Below are positions 34,503 to 43,334 of a stretch of 64,000 nucleotides of DNA, one piece after another. The notes under the pieces are model-generated. The model worked only from the letters and a program-made list of their open reading frames with translations, did not search any database and was not told the origin of the DNA. Position 1 is the stretch's first letter; each line of letters starts with the position of its first letter. This stretch comes from Salinibaculum sp. SYNS191 (GTDB lineage Archaea; Halobacteriota; Halobacteria; Halobacteriales; Haloarculaceae), in assembly GCF_037338445.1 (NCBI RefSeq), contig NZ_CP147838.1, positions 186,001-250,000 of the forward strand, in the 5' to 3' direction. The position numbers and the translations under genes were made by a program.

Positions 34503-36203
34503 TCAGGGGAACGGGTGGTGCTCGCGGTCGAGTCGCGGTTCGAACCCCATCTCCTGCGGGACGGTCTCCGCGCGCTCCCCGAACACCGGGTCGTGGAAGA
34601 AAAGCGGCTGCGCCTGCGGAATCACCGCGCGGACGGCCTCGAACCCCAGCGCCGCCACGTCCCGCGTCGTCGTCCGGGTGGCGAACGCCGACAGGTCGGC
34701 GTCGTCGAGTCGGGCCAGCACCTCCTCAAGTTCGTCCTCGCCAGTGGGCACCTCGTCGGGTCCGACCGATTCCGCGGGGACGGCGCCGTCCGTCTCGACG
34801 AACGCCTCGGCTTCCGGCGGGAGGTCGGCGTAGCGACCGATAGCGCCGGTCGCGTCCGCAGCGTCCTCCCGCCCCATGCCGCGCAGTTCCATCCAGTTCT
34901 GCAACGCCTCGGCAAGCGCCGAGCGGGCCGCGCTGGCGACGTCTAGGTCCGCGCCGGACCCGACCGCGAACTTCGGCCACTCGTCGCGATGGACCGCCAC
35001 GGCGACGGCGGGAACGTCCACGTCCTGGGTGAGCAAAAGCGTCGACACGGAGAGCCCCTGGGAGTCCGCGCGGGCGACCAGCGTCTGGAACTCCTCGTCT
35101 GCAACCTCCAGCGCGAGCGGTTCGAACGTCGAGTACCACGACAGCATCGAGGCGTCGCGCTCGATGACCTCGTAGAGGCCGGCGAGCAGCGCCTCGACGC
35201 CACCGTTGCCCAGCCCCAGTCCGGTCGTCACCGGCGAACAGTACCGCCGCGAGGGTGGCGGGTAGTAGACGAACTCCGCCGGCAGGTGGACCGGGTCGCC
35301 GGTCGCCAGGTTCTCGCCACGGACCCACTCGATTTGCGCGGTCGGGTCGTGGTCGTCGACGCAGGTGAACACGGCCGGACTGACGGCGTCCGTCACGGCC
35401 GTCTCCGGTGCCGTCTCGAACTCGTCGACGCGGTAGACGCCGGCACAGTAGCGCTCCAGACCCTCGCCGAGGGCCTTCATGAACGCCCGGTCCCAGCCGG
35501 CAGCGACCCCGGCCGCGTCGCGGCTGGCGCTGACGTCGCTGAACCCGGAGGTGTCGCAACTGTGGGCGAGGTAGTACGGTACCGGGAACGACTCCGCCTC
35601 GCCGACGTCCTGGATGAGCCCCAGGCGGTCGTCGACGGCGCGTTCGGCCCGGGCCAGCGAGGCTTCGAGGTCGCGCTCGACGTGAGTGTGTGCCGGCAGG
35701 TGTGTCTGTCCGTCGTCGCAGGCACAGTCCGGCAGCGGCAGGAACTCGCGGCTGGCGTGGGGAATCTCGACGACCCGCCCGAACAGGCCGCCGTCGTCGA
35801 CGAGGGCGCGTGCCGCCTCCCGGCCCGCGACGGCCCCGGCGAAGCGGGCCGTGTGCGAGGGAGGCGCGGCGGTCGGCTCGGCCTGCGGGTCCAGGTTCGC
35901 GCTCACCCGGCCGCTCAGGCACTCGTAACAGCCGGTGTCGGGACCGAAGCCGGCGACGGCGGCGTCCACGACGGGGAAGCCGCCGACGCCGCCGAGTTCG
36001 ACGGCCAGCCAGCGCTGTCCGGCGTCGAGTGCCACCTGGTTCGCCCGCTCGAAGACGGCGTCACCGGCCTGTCCGGTCACGACAGCGAGGTCGAACTCGG
36101 CGATAGCGTCCTGTTCGACGGAGACCGTGTCGACGTCGACGTCCCCCAGCGCCGCCTCCACGGCGGCGGCCGCGGGACCCGACCCGACGAGACCAACAGT
36201 CAT
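34503..36203 (-). CDS. YcaO-domain protein (predicted ATP-dependent cyclodehydratase/kinase-type)
   Basis: From ATG 36203 the protein has 566 residues. The N-terminal 150 form a Rossmann-like E1-like domain (MTVGLVGSGPAAAAVEAALG) with two Cys pairs (CYECL and CACDDG) that could bind zinc; the rest is a YcaO domain with ATP-site stretches EVIERDASMLSWYSTFEP and SALAEALQNWMELRG, ending in a short proline motif EHHPFP. YcaO enzymes activate amide carbonyls, making azolines or thioamides. No precursor peptide or TfuA partner is visible nearby. Confidence 0.9.
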   Translation of the reverse strand: MTVGLVGSGPAAAAVEAALGDVDVDTVSVEQDAIAEFDLAVVTGQAGDAVFERANQVALDAGQRWLAVELGGVGGFPVVDAAVAGFGPDTGCYECLSGRVSANLDPQAEPTAAPPSHTARFAGAVAGREAARALVDDGGLFGRVVEIPHASREFLPLPDCACDDGQTHLPAHTHVERDLEASLARAERAVDDRLGLIQDVGEAESFPVPYYLAHSCDTSGFSDVSASRDAAGVAAGWDRAFMKALGEGLERYCAGVYRVDEFETAPETAVTDAVSPAVFTCVDDHDPTAQIEWVRGENLATGDPVHLPAEFVYYPPPSRRYCSPVTTGLGLGNGGVEALLAGLYEVIERDASMLSWYSTFEPLALEVADEEFQTLVARADSQGLSVSTLLLTQDVDVPAVAVAVHRDEWPKFAVGSGADLDVASAARSALAEALQNWMELRGMGREDAADATGAIGRYADLPPEAEAFVETDGAVPAESVGPDEVPTGEDELEEVLARLDDADLSAFATRTTTRDVAALGFEAVRAVIPQAQPLFFHDPVFGERAETVPQEMGFEPRLDREHHPFP

Positions 36204-36248
36204 AGACGGGGCCACGGATGCGGGCGGGATAAGCCTATGCAAGCCGCT

Positions 36249-37067
36249 CTATGCGAGCATCTCGATGGCGACGCTCGCCACGTCCTCGATGTCCGCTTCC
36301 GCCAGTCGCTCGTCGCCGGGCATCAGCCGCAGTCGCGGCCGGCCGACGTCGATTGGCACCTTCTCGGTGTCGATGAGTCCGTTGTCCTCCAGGCGGGTCT
36401 TCGTCCGCGAGAACGTCGCCTTGCTCGCAAGCCCCACGTCCTCCCCCCACTTGCTGATGTCGTAGAGCAGTTCGCCGTTGCGGGCGGCGACGAGGAGGCT
36501 GATGGTCACCTCGTCGAGCCCCTGGCCGTCGCCTCTGGCCGAGTCCAGCGAGTCGAGGATGGCCGAGAAGTCGGACGCTACTTCGGGCCCGATGTCTGCC
36601 TCCAGCGTCGCCATGACCTCCGAGCGGGGCGGCGTCCGCAGCGAGAACGGTTCCGCGCCCTCCCACCGCTCGTCGTAGTGGTCGTATGTCGCGGCGACGA
36701 ATTCGTCAGCCGTCGTCGTCAGCCCGGCCGCGCGGTCCCCGGCCTCGACCAGCGAGACGACGGACTCCCGCGAGACGAGCAGCGCGTTGTTCGGCACGGT
36801 GTCAAGCGTCCGTACCGCCATCGTCCCCCCATCCATGAGGTCCGCCACGGCGCTCGCGACGAGAAAGTCGTTCATCAACTCCTTCAGCGACGGCTCGGCG
36901 GCGAAGAGCCGAACCTGCGGCGGTGACTCCGCGGTCTGGAGCACCTCGACCAGCGCAGCAATCGTCGCCTGCGACGGGTTGACGACGATGTGATCCTCGT
37001 CGGCCCCCACCAGCCCGGCCGAGAGCACGTCGACCACCGAGTCCTCGCGAACAGTTTCACGAAGCAT
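36249..37067 (-). CDS. TbsP-like transcriptional regulator (DUF5821)
   Basis: A 272-residue protein with an N-terminal conserved region (ESPPQVRLFAAEPSLKELMND, VSRESVVSLVEAGDRAAGL) and a C-terminal winged helix (LLYDISKWGEDVGLASKATFSRTKTRLEDNGLIDTEKV). It matches the family I know as DUF5821, which includes TbsP, linked to glucose metabolism control with TrmB in Haloferax. It is 46 bases downstream of nothing and 45 bases upstream of the YcaO gene, in the same direction, so they may be co-transcribed. Confidence 0.75.
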   Translation of the reverse strand: MLRETVREDSVVDVLSAGLVGADEDHIVVNPSQATIAALVEVLQTAESPPQVRLFAAEPSLKELMNDFLVASAVADLMDGGTMAVRTLDTVPNNALLVSRESVVSLVEAGDRAAGLTTTADEFVAATYDHYDERWEGAEPFSLRTPPRSEVMATLEADIGPEVASDFSAILDSLDSARGDGQGLDEVTISLLVAARNGELLYDISKWGEDVGLASKATFSRTKTRLEDNGLIDTEKVPIDVGRPRLRLMPGDERLAEADIEDVASVAIEMLA

Positions 37068-37164
37068 TACTGAGATATATTGCCGACTACGGTATTTATT
37101 TTTAGTGGCCGACTGGTACGAAATCAGATAAGTCTGCCTGGGTCGGGGTCCGGGGTCACCAGAG

Positions 37165-38142
37165 TCAGACGCCGGGGACGCCGTCCTCGGCTTCGAGCAG
37201 TTCGTGGTAGCGGTTGCGGATGGTGACCTCGGAGATGTTGGCGACTTCGGAGACCTGGCTCTGGGTGACCTTCTCGTTGGTCAGCAGCGACGCCGCGTAG
37301 ACGGCGGCGGCCGCGAGGCCGACCGGGGACTTGCCGGAGTGGACGCCCTTCTCCTTGGCGTTCTGGAGGAGCTGGCGGGCGCGGCGCTCGACCTCCTCCG
37401 AGAGGTCGAGGTCCGAGGTGAACCGCGGGACGTAGCTCTCGGGGTCTGCGGGCCGTATCTCCAGGTTCAGCTCGCGGACGACGTAGCGGTAGGTGCGGGC
37501 TATCTCGTCTTTCTCGACGCGGGAGACCGTCGCGATTTCGTCGAGCGAGCGGGGGGTGCCGGCCTGGCGAGCCGCGGCGTACAGTGCGGAAGTGGCGACG
37601 CCCTCGATGGACCGGCCGGGCAGCAGGTCCTCGTCGAGCGCGCGCCGATAGATGACGCTGGCCGTCTCGCGAACGCTCTCGGGGAGGCCGAGCGCGGAGG
37701 CCATGCGGTCGATTTCACCGAGTGCCTGCTTCAGGTTGCGCTCCTTGGAGTCTCGCGTTCGGAAGCGCTCGTTCCAGGTGCGCAGGCGCTGCATCTTCTC
37801 GCGCTGACGGCTGGAGAGGGCATTTCCGTATGCGTCCTTGTCCTGCCACCCGATGTTGGTCGACAGCCCCTTGTCGTGCATCATGTTCGTCGTGGGCGCG
37901 CCGACCCTCGACTTCTCGTCTTTCTCTCTGGAGTCGAAGGCACGCCACTCCGGACCGGGGTCTATCTCGTCTTCCTCGACGACGAGGCCACACTCCTCAC
38001 AGACCGTCTCGCCGTGCTCGCTGTCGGAGGCGAGTTTGCCGCCGCACTCTGGACAGACCGTTTCGTCCTCGTCCGCGTGCTGTTCGTCTTCGCTCTCGCG
38101 TTCGCGCTCGCGCGTATAGCGCCTCGTGGTGGTGTCGGTCAT
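37165..38142 (-). CDS. tfb: Transcription initiation factor IIB
   Basis: The 325-residue TFB has an N-terminal acidic extension, zinc ribbon with CPECGG (about 30-35) and CEECG (about 49-53), the B-reader/linker with DPGPEWRAFD and two cyclin folds (SVIYRRALDEDLLPGRSIEG and SVGLAAAAVYAASLLTNEK type). It recruits RNA polymerase to TBP-bound promoters. Haloarchaea keep several TFBs; this one cannot be ranked. AT-rich TTAAATTCTTTG at 38211-38222 may be its promoter. Confidence 0.95.
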   Translation of the reverse strand: MTDTTTRRYTRERERESEDEQHADEDETVCPECGGKLASDSEHGETVCEECGLVVEEDEIDPGPEWRAFDSREKDEKSRVGAPTTNMMHDKGLSTNIGWQDKDAYGNALSSRQREKMQRLRTWNERFRTRDSKERNLKQALGEIDRMASALGLPESVRETASVIYRRALDEDLLPGRSIEGVATSALYAAARQAGTPRSLDEIATVSRVEKDEIARTYRYVVRELNLEIRPADPESYVPRFTSDLDLSEEVERRARQLLQNAKEKGVHSGKSPVGLAAAAVYAASLLTNEKVTQSQVSEVANISEVTIRNRYHELLEAEDGVPGV

Positions 38143-38361
38143 TTTGGACTGGGGAACGGGACTGATACCCGGAAAACGTCGGTTGCAATATCCTGTTGGC
38201 GAGCGAGCGACTTAAATTCTTTGGCTGTTCACGGTCAGGAAAGTTCCGATTTACGAACTTTGTTTATCGAAATCGGAATCCCCCGGGCGACGTCCGACGC
38301 GGTCAGGGCCGGCAGGGCGACATTCGAAACGCTTACCGACGGGCCGGTACTTCCCGCAGGC

Positions 38362-38640
38362 ATGAGCGAACCCGCCGTCGACCCCGAGGAGGTCCGGGAC
38401 ATCGCGGACCTCGCGCGGGTGGACCTCGCCGACGACGAACTCGAACTGTTCGCCGAGCAGTTCGCGGACATCCTCGCGTACTTCGAGACGCTGGACGAGG
38501 TGCCCGAAGTCGAACGCGAACCCGAACTGACGAACGTGATGCGCCCCGACGAGACCCGCGAGTGTCTCGACCAGTCGGAGGCGCTGCAAAACGCCGCGGA
38601 GACCGAGGACGGCTACTTCAAGGGTCCGCGCGTCTCATGA
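38362..38640 (+). CDS. gatC: Glu-tRNA(Gln)/Asp-tRNA(Asn) amidotransferase subunit C
   Basis: From ATG 38362 the protein has 92 residues: DIADLARVDLADDELELF, a helix ending DILAYFETLDEV, and the wrap-around EDGYFKGPRVS tail that contacts GatA. It stabilises the GatCAB complex that amidates mis-charged tRNA. The stop overlaps the gatA start (ATGA at 38637), so the two are translationally coupled. Confidence 0.95.
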   Translation: MSEPAVDPEEVRDIADLARVDLADDELELFAEQFADILAYFETLDEVPEVEREPELTNVMRPDETRECLDQSEALQNAAETEDGYFKGPRVS

Positions 38641-39917
38641 ATCACAACGGCTACATCACGGAGGAGACCATCGCGGGCAGCGACGACGGCCCGCTGGCCG
38701 GGCGCACGGTCGCGGTCAAGGACAACATCTCCACCGAGGGCGTCCGGACAACCTGCGGGTCCGCGATGCTCGACGACTACGTCCCGCCCTACGACGCGAC
38801 GGTCGTCCAGCGACTGAAGGACGCCGGCGCGACCATCCCCGGCAAGACCAACATGGACGAGTTCGGGATGGGAACGACCACGGAGACCAGCGCCTTCGGG
38901 CCGACGGAGAACCCCGCCGCCGAAGGGCACGTCCCCGGCGGCTCCTCGGGTGGCTCCGCGGCCGTCGTCGCGGCCGGTGACGCGGACATGGCGCTGGGCA
39001 CCGACACCGGCGGCTCGGTGCGCTGCCCGGCCGCCTTCTGCGGCGTCGTCGGCATCAAACCCACCTACGGACTGGTCTCGCGGTACGGCCTCGTCGCATA
39101 CGCCAACTCCCTGGAGCAGATCGGTCCCATCGCTCCGACCGTCGAGGAGGCCGCTGAACTGCTGGAGGTCGTCGCCGGCCCCGACGAGCGGGACGCGACC
39201 ACCCAGGACGCGACTGAGTACGGCACGGACTACGACTTCGCCGGCGCCGCCGACGGCGACGTCGACGGCCTCTCCATCGGCGTCCCGACCGAACTCGTCG
39301 AGGGGGCCGACGATGAAGTCGTCGAGACGTTCTGGGACGCCATCGACGAACTGGAGGCACAGGGAGCCAGCTACCACGAGGTGGACCTGCCGAGCGTCGA
39401 ACACGCCGTCGAGGCGTACTACGTCATCGCGATGTCCGAGGCGTCCTCGAACCTGGCGCGGTTCGACGGCGTCCGCTACGGCACCTCGGGCGGCTACGAG
39501 GGCAACTGGAACGAGAGCTTCGCGAAGGCCCGCGAAGAAGGCTTCGGGGCGGAGGTCAAGCGGCGCGTCCTGCTCGGGACGTACGCGCTCTCGGCGGGCT
39601 ACCAGGACAAGTACTACAAGAAGGCCCAGGACGCCCGCGCCTGGGTCAAGCAGGACTTCGACGAGGCGCTCTCGGACGCGGACGTGCTCGCCTCGCCGAC
39701 CATGCCCGTCCCGCCGTTCGAACTCGGCGAGAGCCTGGACGACCCGCTGAAGATGTACCTCGCCGACGCGAACACGACGCCGGTGAACCTCGCAAACCTG
39801 CCCGCCATCTCCGTCCCCGCCGGCGAAACCGACGATGGCCTGCCGGTCGGCCTGCAACTCGTCGGCCCGGCCTTCGGCGAGAAGGAGATCATCCGGGCCG
39901 GCAGCGCGCTGGCGTAG
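38637..39917 (+). CDS. gatA: Glu-tRNA(Gln)/Asp-tRNA(Asn) amidotransferase subunit A
   Basis: The 426-residue amidase has the Ser-Ser-Lys catalytic set: AVKDNIS with the Lys, GGSSGGSA with the catalytic serines, and DTGGSVRCPAAFCG. It makes ammonia from glutamine for tRNA amidation, using glutamine from GlnA. The start ATG overlaps the gatC stop. gatB is not in this window. Length is slightly shorter than bacterial GatA, as usual for haloarchaea. Confidence 0.96.
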   Translation: MNHNGYITEETIAGSDDGPLAGRTVAVKDNISTEGVRTTCGSAMLDDYVPPYDATVVQRLKDAGATIPGKTNMDEFGMGTTTETSAFGPTENPAAEGHVPGGSSGGSAAVVAAGDADMALGTDTGGSVRCPAAFCGVVGIKPTYGLVSRYGLVAYANSLEQIGPIAPTVEEAAELLEVVAGPDERDATTQDATEYGTDYDFAGAADGDVDGLSIGVPTELVEGADDEVVETFWDAIDELEAQGASYHEVDLPSVEHAVEAYYVIAMSEASSNLARFDGVRYGTSGGYEGNWNESFAKAREEGFGAEVKRRVLLGTYALSAGYQDKYYKKAQDARAWVKQDFDEALSDADVLASPTMPVPPFELGESLDDPLKMYLADANTTPVNLANLPAISVPAGETDDGLPVGLQLVGPAFGEKEIIRAGSALA

Positions 39918-40029
39918 CACTGCGAGCGCGAGTAATCAACGGGACCGAGCGCATTTTTCCCCGACCTGGACTCAAATCGTCGTTTGAGTATCCGCAATCG
40001 GTTCGGTATAGGGACCCGTCGGACTGGAT

Positions 40030-40632
40030 ATGAAGCGACGGACACTCCTGGGTGGCCTCGGTGCGGCCCTCGGGACCGGTCTGGCCGGCTGTACCGGTTT
40101 CGGGGCCGCCGACGCCGACGCGCCGACCGACGACACCGAGACGCCGAGCGACAGCCGCGGGTCGACACCCGAGCGCACCGACGACACGCCGGTGGACACG
40201 GGTACGCCGTCGGAGCGACCGGTGACGGTCCACGAGACGCTGACGGTGCCCGGCGAGGCCGGCGGGGCGAGTGCGGACGTCCGGCCACACCACCTCCGAC
40301 TCTACAACGACGTCGACACGGACAGGGCCGTCACGTTCTCGGTCTCACCCTCGGGCAACGGGGTTCTCAGGAGCGTGTCGGGGAGCTACGAGGTCCCGGC
40401 GCGCCACGCCGTCAGCATCGAACTCCAGCAGCCGGCGACCTACAGCGTGGCCGTCAGCGTCGACGGTGACCTCGTCACGACGTTCGAACTCGACGAGAGC
40501 TGGTTCGACTGCAACAGTTCCGCGACGCTCGTGCGACTCGGCCCCGACGGGACCGTCGAGCGGACCGAGCGGTCCACGCTGTTGGCCTGCACCGACGCGA
40601 CGGTCGAGGGACCGGAAACGGACGGCAAGTGA
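40030..40632 (+). CDS. Tat-exported lipoprotein with beta-domain
   Basis: A 200-residue protein beginning MKRRTLLGGLGAALGTGLAG, a twin-arginine signal with lipidated Cys21, then an Asp/Thr/Pro-rich spacer to about residue 70 and a beta-rich domain (VHETLTVPGEAGG to CTDATVEG) with two Cys. Domain family not recognised. Such anchored proteins sit outside the membrane. It follows gatA by about 110 bases and may be independent. Confidence 0.82.
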   Translation: MKRRTLLGGLGAALGTGLAGCTGFGAADADAPTDDTETPSDSRGSTPERTDDTPVDTGTPSERPVTVHETLTVPGEAGGASADVRPHHLRLYNDVDTDRAVTFSVSPSGNGVLRSVSGSYEVPARHAVSIELQQPATYSVAVSVDGDLVTTFELDESWFDCNSSATLVRLGPDGTVERTERSTLLACTDATVEGPETDGK

Positions 40633-40660
40633 GTCCGCGCCATCAGCGGAGCGTGCCGAG

Positions 40661-41161
40661 CTACAGCGACCCTTCGAGGCGAACGTCGGTCACCCTCTCC
40701 TCGAACAGGTCCGTCTCGCGCTCCTCGACTGTCTCGAATCCCTCGCCCCGGTAGAACGACAGCCCCACCTCGTTCCCGGCGAGGACCCTGATGGAGAGGG
40801 TCTCACAGCCCGCCTCGCGGCAGAACGACTCGACGGCCGAGAGCAGGTCGCTCCCGATACCGTCCCCCCACAGGTCGGGGTCGACGTAGATGGTGTCGAG
40901 CGTCGCGACGGCCGGGTCGTCCGTCGGCCCGCCGCTGGCGAAGCCCACGACGTCGTCCCCGGTCTCGGCGACGAAGTAACCCACGCCGTTGCGTTCCACT
41001 GCAGACCGCAACTGGTCGGGGTCGTACCACTCGGCGAGCGCCGTCTCGATGGTCCCGGTCCGGAGGATGTCGTCATACGCTTCGTGCCAGGTTCGTTCGG
41101 CGATGCGACAGATGGCCTCGACGTCGCCGGGTCGGGCCGGCCGGATGTCAGCGTCGACCAT
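40661..41161 (-). CDS. GNAT-family N-acetyltransferase
   Basis: A 166-residue GNAT: LDTIYVDPDLWGDGIGSDLLSAVE contains the acetyl-CoA motif (GDGIGS), followed by VLAGNEVGLSFYRGEGFE. Substrate unknown. The start is ATG 41161. The gene is convergent with the lipoprotein and divergent from the RNase H-like gene. Confidence 0.9.
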   Translation of the reverse strand: MVDADIRPARPGDVEAICRIAERTWHEAYDDILRTGTIETALAEWYDPDQLRSAVERNGVGYFVAETGDDVVGFASGGPTDDPAVATLDTIYVDPDLWGDGIGSDLLSAVESFCREAGCETLSIRVLAGNEVGLSFYRGEGFETVEERETDLFEERVTDVRLEGSL

Positions 41162-41321
41162 GCTCGAACTGTCACCGGCCGGTCAATCGTGCCAGACTGT
41201 CATACCGTTTTGGTGTGCGCCGGTGCGCGAACGACGGGGGCCACCTCGCCGGCCGCGTCAGTTCGTGGCGGGCGCGGGTCGACGCGTGAGACATATATCG
41301 TCGGGCCACACAGGGAGCAGT

Positions 41322-42065
41322 ATGCGCGTCGAGAACAGTTTCATTCCGGTTCGCGGGGTGGGGGAGACGACCGAACGGAAACTGTGGCGACGCGGCGTCA
41401 CCACCTGGGACGACTTCGACGGCTCCGTCCCCGGCCCCGCGTCGGCCGACGACGTCCACGAGTTCATCACCACCGCGCAGGACCACCTCGACGACGGCGA
41501 CGCCCGCTTCTTCGCCGACGCCTTCCCGTCGGGCAGCCACTGGCGGCTCTACGAGAACTTCCGCGAGGAGACCTGCTTTCTGGACATCGAGACGACGGGG
41601 CTGAGCGAGTACCGCGACGACGTGACCGTCGTGAGCTGTCACCGCGGCGGCGAGACGACGACCTTCGTCCGCGGCCGCGACCTCCACGCCGACCGCCTCC
41701 AGCGGGAACTCGCCGACGCGAGCCTGCTGGTCACGTTCAACGGCAAGCGATTCGACGTCCCCTTCCTGGAGGAGTCCTTCGACCTGACCGTTGACCTGCC
41801 ACACGTCGACCTCATGTACCCCTGCCGGCGGCTGGACCTGACCGGCGGACTCAAGGAGATAGAAAAGACGGTCGGCATCGACCGCGACCGGCCGGACCTC
41901 TCCGGGCGGGACGCGGTGCGGCTGTGGCACGAGTACGAGCGCGGCGACGAGGGGGCCCTGGAGACGCTGGTCTCGTACAACCGCGACGACACGGCGAACA
42001 TGGAGCGCCTGCTCGACACCGTGACGCAGCGGCTCCACGACAGAGTCTTCGAGGCGCCCGAGTGA
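41322..42065 (+). CDS. RNase H-like exonuclease domain protein (YprB-type)
   Basis: The 247-residue protein has a DEDDh/y-type 3'-5' exonuclease core: CFLDIETTGLSEY (D and E), SLLVTFNGKRFDVPF (D), and LVSYNRDDTANMERLL (D). An N-terminal helix-hairpin-helix-like GVGETTERKLWRRGVTTWDDF may bind DNA. It probably trims nucleic acid. Start ATG 41322 has a CATATAT box centred 27 bases upstream, so it is leaderless. The stop is 2 bases from the stop of the convergent glycosyltransferase. Confidence 0.88.
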   Translation: MRVENSFIPVRGVGETTERKLWRRGVTTWDDFDGSVPGPASADDVHEFITTAQDHLDDGDARFFADAFPSGSHWRLYENFREETCFLDIETTGLSEYRDDVTVVSCHRGGETTTFVRGRDLHADRLQRELADASLLVTFNGKRFDVPFLEESFDLTVDLPHVDLMYPCRRLDLTGGLKEIEKTVGIDRDRPDLSGRDAVRLWHEYERGDEGALETLVSYNRDDTANMERLLDTVTQRLHDRVFEAPE

Positions 42066-42066
42066 G

Positions 42067-43194
42067 TCAGTCGGCCAGCCGTTCGTAAATGTCGCTGAGC
42101 GTGTCGACCGCCCGCTCCGCGCTGATGTCCTCGCGTCGGTCGAGACACTGCGCCGACAGCCGTTCGCGTTCGGAGAGCACGCGCTCGATGGCGTCGGCCA
42201 GCGCGATGGGGTCGCCGGCCGGGGCCTTGTACCCGTTCTCGCCGTCGGTGATGGTGTCCGCGAGCGCGCCGGCGTCGACGCCCGCCACCGGCGTCCCGCA
42301 GGCGTTGGCCTCCAGCGCGACCAGTCCCTGCGTCTCGACGGGGCTGGGAAACCCGAACACGTCCAGCGAGGCGTAGAACGCGGGGAGGTCCGCACGCGGC
42401 AGAAAGCCCAGGAAACGGGCGTCGATGCCGTACTCGCCGGCGTCGGCCTCCAGTGAGTCGCGGGCGGGGCCGTCACCGCCGAGGACGAGCGTCACGTCGC
42501 GGTCCATCTCGGCGACCGCTTCGAGCAGCAGTTCCAGGCGCTTCTCGTGACCGTGGCGGCCGGTGTAGCCGACCAGCGGACCGTCGGGCAGGCCGTAGCG
42601 TTCACGGAAGCCGTCCGCGTCCGGCCGGAAGAAGTCGGTGTCGACGCCGTTCGGAACGACCGCCGTCTCTGTCGAGACGCCGACGGTCTCCCGGACGTGT
42701 CGGGCCGTCTCCGCGCTCGGGACGACGACGGCCGCGGCGCGGTCGAGAAAGAGCCGTTCGTAGGCCGTCGCAGAGCGCCGGACCGCACGCTCGATAGTCC
42801 CGTTGACCGAGAGGTACTCCGCGTACTCGGCGGAGGGGGTGTGGTAGGAGGCGACCAGCGGGACGTCCAGCGTCCGCGCGAGGCGCATCCCGCCGATGCC
42901 GATGCCGAACGGCGTGTGCGAGTGGACGATGTCGACCCGGCGGATTGCCTCGGGAACGCGAGGCAGGCCGAGGCGAAAGCCCTCGTAGAACGGGAAGGCG
43001 ACGCTGCCGACCGGGTGCTCGCCCGCGCCGGGGTCGTGGTCGCTGCTGGGGTAGACGACGTCCATCCGCCCTCCGCGTCCCTCCCAGCAGTCCCGCCAGG
43101 TCTTGACCGTGTAGGTGACACCGTTGACCGTCGGGAGGTACGTGTCGGTGAAGGTCGCCACCCGCGGGAGCGTCATCGGGCCGGAGTCGTCCAC
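42067..43194 (-). CDS. Glycosyltransferase, family 4 (GT-B)
   Basis: The 375-residue protein has the GT4 layout: VATFTDTYLPTVNGVTYTV at the N-terminus, VDIVHSHTPFGIG, the linker PNGVDTDFFRPD, and the C-terminal nucleotide-sugar site GFPSPVETQGLVALEANACGTPVAG with the E-x7-E motif. It moves a sugar from a nucleotide or lipid donor to an envelope acceptor. GTG at 43194 has TATA-like CAATAAC at 43214-43224, making it the leaderless start. PhoD and a second glycosyltransferase follow on the next kilobases. Confidence 0.88.
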   Translation of the reverse strand: MDDSGPMTLPRVATFTDTYLPTVNGVTYTVKTWRDCWEGRGGRMDVVYPSSDHDPGAGEHPVGSVAFPFYEGFRLGLPRVPEAIRRVDIVHSHTPFGIGIGGMRLARTLDVPLVASYHTPSAEYAEYLSVNGTIERAVRRSATAYERLFLDRAAAVVVPSAETARHVRETVGVSTETAVVPNGVDTDFFRPDADGFRERYGLPDGPLVGYTGRHGHEKRLELLLEAVAEMDRDVTLVLGGDGPARDSLEADAGEYGIDARFLGFLPRADLPAFYASLDVFGFPSPVETQGLVALEANACGTPVAGVDAGALADTITDGENGYKAPAGDPIALADAIERVLSERERLSAQCLDRREDISAERAVDTLSDIYERLAD

Positions 43195-43334
43195 GGAGCG
43201 ACTAATCAGTTGTTATTGTGGGCGAGCGGCAGTAGCTCGAAACCAAACTACATGATAGTAACTGTAAACTGCAAATTCACGGTACACAAGCCTCGTGGCC
43301 GGGTTTCATATTCGAATCGTGACTAGTATGTAGT

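Noticed and set aside
34989-36926. 645-codon open frame on the plus strand
   Set aside because: It runs antisense to the YcaO and TbsP-like genes, and its translation is Arg/Val-rich without domains.
37204-38361. Long in-frame upstream extension of gatC
   Set aside because: The extension lies antisense to tfb; the real gatC start is ATG 38362 with correct length and domain.
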